Source: Firm-04 sp045627405 (GTDB lineage Bacteria > Bacillota > Clostridia > Oscillospirales > Ruminococcaceae). Taken from it: DNA of 13,002 bases. The stretch lies in contig JAZQNP010000060.1 in the NCBI GenBank assembly GCA_045627405.1, positions 1-13,002 on the forward strand, given 5' to 3'. The position numbers were made by a program, and so were the translations under genes. Of the stretch, positions 6,141 to 11,967 are shown piece after piece; position 1 is the first letter of the stretch, and each line of letters starts with the position of its first letter. The notes beneath the pieces were generated by a model. That model was not told where the DNA came from. It ran no database searches and was given only the letters and a program-made list of their open reading frames with translations.

Positions 6141-7935
6141 AAATATCTCTGTATATTCCTTTCCTCGAAATCAGCTCTGCATGGGTGCCGACATCGGCAA
6201 TTTCACCTTTGTCCAGCACATAGATGCGGTCGCAGTGCGCGATTGCCGTGATGCGGTGTGCAATGAGAATCATCGTCTTGTCGCGGTATGCTTCAAAGAG
6301 CGTCTTCCGGACCGCTGCATCGGTCTCAGCATCCAGCGCAGAAAACGCGTCGTCAAAGATCAGCACGCGGGACTGCTTTGCAAGGCTTGCCGCAATCGCA
6401 CAGCGTTGCTTCTGTCCGCCGGAGAGCGTCACGCCGCGTTCCCCGACATAGGTATCAAGACCGTCCGGAAATTTCTCAACCGTCGAAAGCAGAGCGGCAT
6501 CCTCTGCGGCTTTGCGGATTGCTGCATCGGACAGCGTTTCATCGGCAATCGCAATGTTCTGTGCAATCGTGCCGGAGAACAAAAACGGCTCCTGCAATAC
6601 TCTTGCAAACTGCCGGCGATAATCCGCAAGCGGATAATCTGCCGCGTTTTTCCCCATAAATGTAATCGTGCCGCGAATCCTATTCGGATCGCAGGTGCGA
6701 AGCAGCAGATCCGTCAGCGTACTTTTTCCCGCGCCTGTGCCGCCGATGATCCCGATTTTTTCACCGGCTTTGACATGAAAGCTGATGTCTTTCAGCACGT
6801 CACTGCCCGCATGATAGCTGTATGAAACATGGTCAAAGGCAATCAGCGGCTCTTGCTGCGATGGGAATACACAGCGTTCTGCGTCAATCTGCTCTGCGTC
6901 TGCATTGAGAATCTCCCGAATGCGGTCAATCGAAACACCGGCGCGGCTGAGGTCGGCAATGGTACGCCCAAGCTCGCGAATCGGCCATGACAGCATCGCA
7001 TTATAGGAGACAAATGCAATATAATTGCCCGCCGTGAGTTCTCCTCTGACGCAGAACACCGCGCCCAGCACAACAACGGTCATGACTTGCAGACCGGAGA
7101 ACAGATCGCCCAGCGACCAGAATACGCTCATCAGCCGCATCAGCCGCACCCAGAGATCGGTGTATTTTGCGTTCCGGCGGATGAACCGGTCGCATTCATA
7201 TGCCTCCCTGCCGAATGCACGAACCACACGGATGCCGGTCAGATTCTCCTGCACAATCGAGGAGACGACACTCTCTTCCACCTCCGCTTTCATGAAGATC
7301 TGCCCGATTCTGCCGTGAAAATACATCGAATATCCGACAATGACCGGAATGAAAGCGGCGGCAATCAGCATCAGCCTGATGTTGATATTTGCCATAAACA
7401 CCGTGCTCAGCACGATCAGGAGAATGATCCGCGCAAAGGATGTCAGCTGATTGGAAACAAAATGCTTGACGGTTTCCACATCGGAGGTGCAGCGTTGCAG
7501 CAGATCCCCCGCGGCATTCGTGTTGTACCATGACATAGGCAGACGGTCTGCATGAGAAAACAGCGTATTGCGCATCCTCTGTGTCAGCTTCTCTGCACCG
7601 GCAGCGTTCACGGCTCCCTGCGTATAACGCGCAAGCGCACCGGCAAGGGCGACGGCAATCACCGAAATTGCCGGAAGATACAAATGCTGCCGGATATGTG
7701 CAGTCCCGCCGGCAAGGGCAATCAGGGATGCGGCAAAGCCGGTCTGCGGCACCGGTTCTGCATGAAGCACATAATCTATCACATAGGACACGATCTTCGG
7801 ATTGATCAGGTCGAGCAGTGCAGCAAGCGCGGAAAGCACCGTCGAAAGGATAAATAATGCAAGGCACCCTTTCAGCTCAAAGCGCAGAAACGAAAGCTTT
7901 GTCGGAAAGCGCACCGCGGATTTTGTTTTGTTCAT
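6118..7935 (-). CDS. ABC half-exporter, subunit with degenerate Walker B (Asp in place of catalytic Glu)
   Basis: First gene of the exporter operon, 605 residues: about six membrane helices in 22-310, ATPase domain about 365-602. Walker A is GGTGAGKST at 398-406, Q-loop Gln448, and signature LSGGQKQR is canonical at 504-511. The Walker B end reads IFDDA: Asp529 occupies the position of the catalytic glutamate. Switch His560 is present. Together with the LSTGQ signature of the overlapping next gene this gives one degenerate and one normal ATP site, the hallmark of heterodimeric exporters. The ribosome site aagga lies six bases before the ATG, and a consensus promoter lies at 8006-8034. No MarR/TetR-type regulator is adjacent, so control, if any, would come from elsewhere or from the leader hairpin. 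Such pairs often export drugs, peptides or lipids; the substrate cannot be read from sequence. Confidence 0.93.
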   Translation of the reverse strand: MNKTKSAVRFPTKLSFLRFELKGCLALFILSTVLSALAALLDLINPKIVSYVIDYVLHAEPVPQTGFAASLIALAGGTAHIRQHLYLPAISVIAVALAGALARYTQGAVNAAGAEKLTQRMRNTLFSHADRLPMSWYNTNAAGDLLQRCTSDVETVKHFVSNQLTSFARIILLIVLSTVFMANINIRLMLIAAAFIPVIVGYSMYFHGRIGQIFMKAEVEESVVSSIVQENLTGIRVVRAFGREAYECDRFIRRNAKYTDLWVRLMRLMSVFWSLGDLFSGLQVMTVVVLGAVFCVRGELTAGNYIAFVSYNAMLSWPIRELGRTIADLSRAGVSIDRIREILNADAEQIDAERCVFPSQQEPLIAFDHVSYSYHAGSDVLKDISFHVKAGEKIGIIGGTGAGKSTLTDLLLRTCDPNRIRGTITFMGKNAADYPLADYRRQFARVLQEPFLFSGTIAQNIAIADETLSDAAIRKAAEDAALLSTVEKFPDGLDTYVGERGVTLSGGQKQRCAIAASLAKQSRVLIFDDAFSALDAETDAAVRKTLFEAYRDKTMILIAHRITAIAHCDRIYVLDKGEIADVGTHAELISRKGIYRDIYELQSGA

Positions 7936-7961
7936 GTCAATTCCTTATATCAAAAAGATTC

Positions 7962-7979
7962 AGCGGGAACAATCCCGCT
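7962..7979 (-). promoter_or_regulatory. Leader hairpin of the ABC operon
   Basis: A perfect seven-pair stem with four-base loop (agcggga-ttgt-tcccgct on the minus strand) begins about 20 bases after the predicted transcription start and ends 26 bases before the first ABC start codon. It is followed by gaatcttttt. It could stabilise the mRNA 5' end or act as a weak attenuator; the interrupted T-run makes strong termination unlikely. Confidence 0.5.
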
Positions 7980-8005
7980 TTGCAGCAGAAAACACAACTG
8001 CTACA

Positions 8006-8034
8006 ATTATAATATAATCAGCAAAAAATGTCAA
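8006..8034 (-). promoter_or_regulatory. Perfect consensus promoter of the ABC operon
   Basis: On the minus strand TTGACA (8034-8029) and TATAAT (8011-8006) are separated by exactly 17 bp, matching the sigma-A consensus at all twelve positions. The start would be near 7999, giving a leader of roughly 65 bases. Such strength suggests substantial constitutive expression unless a repressor acts here. Confidence 0.85.
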
Positions 8035-8039
8035 TGGGA

Positions 8040-8069
8040 ATGACGGAAGACCGTCCTGCTTTGCATAAT
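8040..8069 (+). promoter_or_regulatory. Possible hsp20 promoter with palindrome in the spacer
   Basis: ATGACG at 8040-8045 and CATAAT at 8064-8069 are 18 bp apart, a weak but usable promoter. The spacer side overlaps a small palindrome, gacgg-aaga-ccgtc at 8042-8055, which might be an operator. No CIRCE element (TTAGCACTC-N9-GAGTGCTAA) is visible, so HrcA control is not supported. Confidence 0.35.
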
Positions 8070-8125
8070 GCGGCAGATTCGGGAAACCATAACCATACAA
8101 AATGCAGAAAGGAGCGCGTACCCCC

Positions 8126-8563
8126 ATGTTTGTACCGAGTGTATTCAGACGAAATGTATTTGATGATTTTTTCGAGTATCCGTTCGGGATTTCCCGCGAA
8201 TCCGCACAGGCAATGAAAACGGATGTCTTGGAGACGGAACAGGGCTATGAGCTGACGATTGATCTCCCCGGAATCCGGAAGGAAAACGTCACGGCAGAGC
8301 TGAAAGACGGCTATCTCAACATTACCGCAGCCGCTGCAATGCACAATGACACGCAGGATGCCGGCGGAAAATATATCCGGCGTGAGCGGTTCAGCGGTTC
8401 ATACAGCCGCAGCTTTTATGTCGGTGAGGATATGCAGGAAGACGATGTGCAGGCTGAATTTGAAAACGGCGTGCTGAAACTTCGCATTCCAAAGCCCGAA
8501 ATCAAGCCCGCAGTTCAGAACCGCAGATATATCGAAATCAAGGGATCATCCCCTGCACAATAA
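8126..8563 (+). CDS. Hsp20/alpha-crystallin small heat-shock protein
   Basis: ATP-independent holdase of 145 residues that binds unfolding proteins in the cytoplasm. The N-terminal arm begins MFVPSVFRRNVFDDFF, typical of clostridial Hsp20 proteins. The alpha-crystallin domain runs about 30-125, with the ELTIDLPGI strand at 42-50 and the family signature ending NGVLKLRIPK at 114-123. A C-terminal I-x-I motif (IEI, 136-138), which docks neighbouring subunits in oligomers, is present. The start at 8126 was chosen over an in-frame ATG at 8102 because aaaggag at 8108-8114 lies 11 bases before it and overlaps the earlier candidate's own codons, and because the family start matches. The gene is monocistronic, divergent from the ABC operon and followed by a strong terminator. 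Confidence 0.93.
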   Translation: MFVPSVFRRNVFDDFFEYPFGISRESAQAMKTDVLETEQGYELTIDLPGIRKENVTAELKDGYLNITAAAAMHNDTQDAGGKYIRRERFSGSYSRSFYVGEDMQEDDVQAEFENGVLKLRIPKPEIKPAVQNRRYIEIKGSSPAQ

Positions 8564-8575
8564 CACATGTCGCAA

Positions 8576-8610
8576 AAGAGAGACGCATGCCCTGCGTCTC
8601 TTTTTCTTTC
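8576..8610 (+). terminator. Intrinsic terminator of hsp20
   Basis: A perfect nine-pair stem (agagacgca 8579-8587 with tgcgtctct 8593-8601, loop tgccc) is followed by tttttctttctttt. Confidence 0.9.
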
Positions 8611-8634
8611 TTTTGGAACGAAAAGCGCGATAAC

Positions 8635-8664
8635 TTGACAAAAAGGCGGCGGTTGTGATATAAT
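8635..8664 (+). promoter_or_regulatory. Promoter of the regulator/acyl-CoA synthetase operon
   Basis: TTGACA at 8635-8640 and TATAAT at 8659-8664 with an 18-bp spacer. Both boxes match consensus fully. The start is expected near 8671. Confidence 0.85.
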
Positions 8665-8678
8665 ATAGGTTGTATCGG

Positions 8679-8699
8679 CTGCCGGTCGTGTGCCGGCAG
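8679..8699 (+). promoter_or_regulatory. Hairpin at the 5' end of the regulator mRNA; possible operator
   Basis: ctgccgg at 8679-8685 and ccggcag at 8693-8699 form a seven-pair inverted repeat about eight bases after the predicted start point. As RNA it would protect the 5' end. As DNA it is placed where an autorepressor could bind, which is plausible because the first gene encodes a helix-turn-helix protein. Neither role is shown. Confidence 0.45.
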
Positions 8700-8734
8700 A
8701 TCATCCGGAATACTGAAAACGGAGGCTTTACACT

Positions 8735-9280
8735 ATGGAACCGATCAATGAGATTGCCGCACGCGTCCGCGAATTGCGCGAAAGCTGCGAGTATTCACAG
8801 GAAAAGCTCGCAGAGGAACTCGGTCTGACGGCAGAGCAGTACGCGGGTTATGAGGAAAAAGGAGATTTTCCGATCAGCGTGATCTACGAGATCGCAAATA
8901 AATTCGGTGTCAATTTCAATGAACTGATTACCGGTGAGCAGAGCCGCATCGACACATTTCAGGTCGTGCGCCGCGGCATGGGCAAGAGCATCAGCCGGTT
9001 TCCGGGCTATCGCTTCAAGGATCTGGCATTTCGCTACGCAGATAAGATCATGCAGCCGCTGCTGGTCACGCTCGAACCCTCCGACGAACTCGCAAAGCTG
9101 GTCACACATGCCGGTCAGGAGTTTAATCTTGTCCTGAAAGGCAGCATCGCCGTGGTATTTGAGGATCGGGAAATCATCCTCAATGAGGGCGACTCGATCT
9201 ATTTTAATCCGACCTATCCCCACGGTCAACGCTGTGCCGGAGATTCCAAAGCAAGATTTCTCACTATGATCGCGGAATGA
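8735..9280 (+). CDS. XRE-family regulator with C-terminal cupin domain
   Basis: Transcription factor of 181 residues. Residues 6-66 form the XRE/Cro helix-turn-helix: VRELRESCEYSQEKLAEELG followed by the LTAEQYAGYE recognition helix and the FPISVIYEIANKFGV helices. Residues about 100-180 form a small cupin barrel, with HAGQEFNLVLKGSI (His125, Glu129) and GDSIYFNPTYPHG (His163) matching the two conserved cupin motifs. This architecture resembles PuuR-type regulators, whose cupin senses a small ligand. The ribosome site ggagg at 8721-8725 lies nine bases before the ATG. The gene is 47 bp ahead of an acyl-CoA synthetase in the same direction with no terminator between, so the two are probably co-transcribed. 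A local role, sensing a carboxylate or its CoA ester and controlling the operon, is inferred from this pairing. Confidence 0.88.
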   Translation: MEPINEIAARVRELRESCEYSQEKLAEELGLTAEQYAGYEEKGDFPISVIYEIANKFGVNFNELITGEQSRIDTFQVVRRGMGKSISRFPGYRFKDLAFRYADKIMQPLLVTLEPSDELAKLVTHAGQEFNLVLKGSIAVVFEDREIILNEGDSIYFNPTYPHGQRCAGDSKARFLTMIAE

Positions 9281-9327
9281 TCCGCTGCATACTTTTATAA
9301 CGCAAAGATAAAGGAGTATTGAATACC

Positions 9328-10998
9328 ATGCTGTTAGACCGCTACCTGCCCCGGATAGAATTCGATTCCTATGAAGATTTTATTGAAAACTACCGCGTGA
9401 ACGTGCCGGAGGATTTCAATTTCGGCTGGGATATTGTCGATGCGTGGGCAAAGCAGGAGCCGGAAAAAAAGGCTCTGCTCTGGCTCAGCAAGGACAAGGA
9501 AGAACGCACGTTTACATTTACCGAGATCTCAAAGCTCTCCAACCGAACCTGTCACTATTTCCGCAGCCTCGGGCTGAAAAAAGGCGATGTCGTTCTGCTG
9601 ATTCTGCGCAGACGCTGGGAATACTGGGTCATCGCAACCGCGCTCCACAAGCTCGGCGTCATCCTGATCCCCGGCAATCTTCTCTTCACCACGCATGACA
9701 TCGCATACCGCGGCAATATGGCAGAAATCTCCGCGATCATCGCCTGCGACGACGAGTACATCCGCACACAGGTTGACGGCGCGGCTCCGCAGATCAAGAC
9801 CCTGCGCAAGAAAATTGCCGTCGCACAGCCGCGTGAGGGCTGGGATTTCTTCACGGAAGAGATTGAAAAATTCCCCGATACCTTTGCGCGTCCGACTGAC
9901 GATCAGGCGACAAAGGCAACCGACACCATGCTGATCTACTTTACATCCGGTTCAACCGGTATGCCGAAGATGGTCTGTCATAATTATGCACATCCGCTCG
10001 GTCATATCGTCACCGCAAAATACTGGCATCAGGTGCAGGAAAACAAGCTGCATATGTCGATCTCCGATTCCGGCTGGGCGAAATTCGGCTGGGGCAAGAT
10101 CTACGGGCAGTGGATCTGCGGTGCGGTGCAGTTCGTCTACGACTTCACCGGCAGATTTGACGCAAAGGACATGCTCTCTGTCATCAGCAAGTACAAGCTG
10201 ACGACCTTCTGCGCACCGCCGACCATGTACCGCTTTATGCTGCAAGAGGATATGACACAGTATGATCTGTCGTCGATTCAGAACTTCTGCAATGCCGGCG
10301 AGCCGCTCAATCCGGAGGTCTTCAACCGCATCTATGAGCTGACCGGCAAGAAGATGCGCGAGGGCTTCGGTCAGACAGAGGGAACTGTTCTGATCGCAAA
10401 CTTCCCGTGGATTGACCCAAAGCCCGGCTCAACCGGAAAGCCGTCTCCGCTCTACAATATCAAGCTGCTGCGTCCGGACGGCACCGAATGCGATGACGGC
10501 GAAGAGGGCAGCATCATGGCGTGCGGCATCAATCGGAATCATCCGACCGGTCTGTTCTCCTCTTATTACAAGAATCCGGAGCTGACTGAGGCAGTGCTGG
10601 GCGGTGAGAATTACGATACCGGCGACGTCGCATGGCGCGATTCCCGCGGGTATTTCTGGTTTGTCGGCAGAAATGACGATGTGATCAAATGCTCGGGCTA
10701 CCGCATCGGACCGTTCGAGGTCGAGAGCGCGCTGCTGACGCATCCGGCGGTCGTGGAATCTGCAATCACCGGCGCACCCGACCCCATCCGCGGTCAGGTC
10801 GTCAAGGCAACGGTCGTGCTGGCAAAGGGCTATTCCCCCTCTCCGGAGCTGACAAAAGAGCTGCAAGATCACGTCAAGCGCGAAACCGCGCCGTATAAAT
10901 ATCCGCGTGTGATCGAATATGTCGAGGAACTGCCCAAGACCCTCGGCGGAAAAATCAAGCGTGCCGAGATACGGCATCACGATGAGGAAAATGCGTAA
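9328..10998 (+). CDS. AMP-forming acyl-CoA synthetase, medium-chain/acetyl-CoA synthetase-like
   Basis: Adenylate-forming ligase of 556 residues, normal length for the ACS/medium-chain acyl-CoA synthetase group. It activates a carboxylate with ATP to an acyl-AMP and transfers it to CoA. Visible motifs: the phosphate loop YFTSGSTGMPK at 204-214, SDSGWAKFGWGK at 246-257 (typical of the medium-chain group), GFGQTEG at 346-352, YDTGD at 429-433, the hinge GRNDDVIKCSGYRIGPFEVE at 447-466, and the C-terminal catalytic lysine in GGKIKR (Lys542). The start was set at the ATG at 9328 because aaggag at 9311-9316 is 11 bases upstream; a TTG at 9319 would be only two bases from it. It follows the XRE-cupin regulator and is closed by a terminator. 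The exact acid is not readable: medium-chain, branched-chain or aromatic acids are all possible. Confidence 0.92.
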   Translation: MLLDRYLPRIEFDSYEDFIENYRVNVPEDFNFGWDIVDAWAKQEPEKKALLWLSKDKEERTFTFTEISKLSNRTCHYFRSLGLKKGDVVLLILRRRWEYWVIATALHKLGVILIPGNLLFTTHDIAYRGNMAEISAIIACDDEYIRTQVDGAAPQIKTLRKKIAVAQPREGWDFFTEEIEKFPDTFARPTDDQATKATDTMLIYFTSGSTGMPKMVCHNYAHPLGHIVTAKYWHQVQENKLHMSISDSGWAKFGWGKIYGQWICGAVQFVYDFTGRFDAKDMLSVISKYKLTTFCAPPTMYRFMLQEDMTQYDLSSIQNFCNAGEPLNPEVFNRIYELTGKKMREGFGQTEGTVLIANFPWIDPKPGSTGKPSPLYNIKLLRPDGTECDDGEEGSIMACGINRNHPTGLFSSYYKNPELTEAVLGGENYDTGDVAWRDSRGYFWFVGRNDDVIKCSGYRIGPFEVESALLTHPAVVESAITGAPDPIRGQVVKATVVLAKGYSPSPELTKELQDHVKRETAPYKYPRVIEYVEELPKTLGGKIKRAEIRHHDEENA

Positions 10999-11020
10999 AT
11001 AAATTTGTATCATGAAAATC

Positions 11021-11058
11021 GGGAGCGTTGCCGCTGTGACAATGCTCCCTTTCTTTTT
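11021..11058 (+). terminator. Intrinsic terminator after the acyl-CoA synthetase
   Basis: gggagcgttg at 11021-11030 pairs with caatgctccc at 11040-11049 (ten pairs, one of them G-T), followed by tttcttttt. It ends the regulator/synthetase operon 22 bases after the stop codon. Confidence 0.9.
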
Positions 11059-11124
11059 GCAGATTCACCAAAAGTATGCCGGCAATCTCCCCCCGAAAAT
11101 ATTTTTTGCCGAAATAATCAAAAT

Positions 11125-11144
11125 GTTGCACGTTTGCGTGCAAC
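11125..11144. promoter_or_regulatory. Perfect 8-bp inverted repeat upstream of the phage-type gene
   Basis: gttgcacg-tttg-cgtgcaac is a perfect palindromic arm pair, and flanking a/t pairs extend it with one mismatch. It lies 73 bp before the start codon of the DUF6291-like gene. It is followed on the plus strand only by actttt-less cttttc and a C-run, so termination would be weak. An operator or replication-related hairpin fits better. A TTGACA at 11165-11170 stands downstream, but no acceptable -10 box follows it, so the promoter of the gene remains unidentified. Confidence 0.45.
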
Positions 11145-11217
11145 TTTTCCCCCGTTTCTCGCTATTGACAGAAGGGCATTCTGCATTTGCCGTTCGAGAA
11201 AAAAACGAGGTGATAGA

Positions 11218-11967
11218 ATGGAAAGCAAAAAAAATTACCGGACAGACAACAAGAGCTTCATGCTGTACAAGGAATGGGAAACGCTGTTTTCGCTGCTGAG
11301 CGAGGAGGAGGCAGGCTTGCTCATCAAGTCGCTCTTCGCCTTTGCAAGCCGCGGGGAGATCCCGCAGACGGACAACACAAACAGTGCGCTGCAAATGGCG
11401 TTTTTCGTCATGTCACAGCAGATTCAGCGCGACGGCGAGAAATGGGAAAGATCCTGCGAAACGCGTGCGGAAAACATCAAAAAACGCTGGGCAAAGAATG
11501 CCTCTGACGGTTCCGGCGATACAAATGTATACAACTGTATACAAATGAATACAAATGTACCTGATAAAGAGAAAGAAGAAGAAACAGATAAAGATAAAGA
11601 TAAAGATAAAGATAAAGAAGAAGTGAAAGAGGAAGAGAAAGAATCAGAGCGCGATGCGCAAAAGAACACGCACGCTAGTAAGGAGGGATTTATTCCGCCC
11701 TCTGTCAGCGAAGTCACCGATTACTGCTACGAACGCTGTAACGGCATCGACGCGCAGTATTTCGTGGATTTCTATACCGCAAACGGCTGGACAGTCGGAC
11801 AGTCTCCCATGAAGGACTGGAAGGCAACCGTGCGCCGCTGGGAGAAAAACGGGATTCGTCCGCCTGCACACGGAAAGAATGCACCGTATCCGGCGGCAAG
11901 ACCGCAAAACAGCAGCATCAACATGGCAGAGGTCGATGCACTGTTCGGGTGGTCGAACGATTCATGA
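11218..11967 (+). CDS. Phage/ICE-type replication protein, DUF6291-like
   Basis: A 249-residue protein. Residues 10-92 (SFMLYKEWETLF...QIQRDGEKWERSCETRAENIKKRWAK) look like the DUF6291 domain found in phage and integrative-element replication genes of Clostridia. Residues 94-155 are a disordered, highly charged linker with alternating Asp-Lys. Residues 160-211 carry the FVDFYTANGWTVG...MKDWKATVRRWEKN pattern, common at the C-terminus of phage replisome organisers. The start is set by gaggtgat at 11207-11214, five bases before the ATG; upstream in-frame extension to 11005 has no family sequence. The linker DNA contains four 10-bp tandem repeats and a GATAAA tract (separate entries), suggesting an internal origin. 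No other phage gene is near; it is flanked by chromosomal-type genes and overlaps the converging gene by 6 bp. It is probably a prophage or ICE remnant that stayed intact. The family assignment is from recognition, not a search. Confidence 0.75.
   Translation: MESKKNYRTDNKSFMLYKEWETLFSLLSEEEAGLLIKSLFAFASRGEIPQTDNTNSALQMAFFVMSQQIQRDGEKWERSCETRAENIKKRWAKNASDGSGDTNVYNCIQMNTNVPDKEKEEETDKDKDKDKDKEEVKEEEKESERDAQKNTHASKEGFIPPSVSEVTDYCYERCNGIDAQYFVDFYTANGWTVGQSPMKDWKATVRRWEKNGIRPPAHGKNAPYPAARPQNSSINMAEVDALFGWSNDS
11519..11558 (+). repeat. Four tandem 10-bp repeats (iteron-like) inside the replication gene
   Basis: The units are atacaaatgt, atacaactgt, atacaaatga and atacaaatgt, head to tail with no spacer; each differs from the consensus by at most one base. 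A period of ten shifts the reading frame each time, so the encoded residues 101-114 (DTNVYNCIQMNTNV) are not a clean protein repeat. The array also creates two TGTATACA palindromes, at 11526-11533 and 11536-11543. One unit per helical turn places all copies on the same face of DNA, as suits cooperative protein binding. Slippage is an alternative origin. Confidence 0.8.
11587..11616 (+). repeat. (GATAAA)5 hexamer tract
   Basis: Five exact copies of gataaa encode an Asp-Lys run in the linker. The whole segment from 11563 to 11645 is almost pure purine on the plus strand and A-rich. It could be a slippage-prone simple repeat that only lengthens a charged linker, or, lying 28 bp after the 10-bp array, an easily melted region like the one beside iterons in lambda-type origins. 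Confidence 0.85.

Noticed and set aside
8572..8735. CIRCE-type or other heat-shock operator near hsp20
   Set aside because: No TTAGCACTC/GAGTGCTAA pair on either side of the gene; only general promoter and terminator signals are visible.
9319..9327. TTG start for the acyl-CoA synthetase
   Set aside because: It lies only two bases after aaggag; the ATG at 9328 has proper spacing.
11005..11217. Upstream extension of the DUF6291-like gene
   Set aside because: The extension reads through a terminator and a palindrome and has no family sequence; the ATG at 11218 has an excellent ribosome site.
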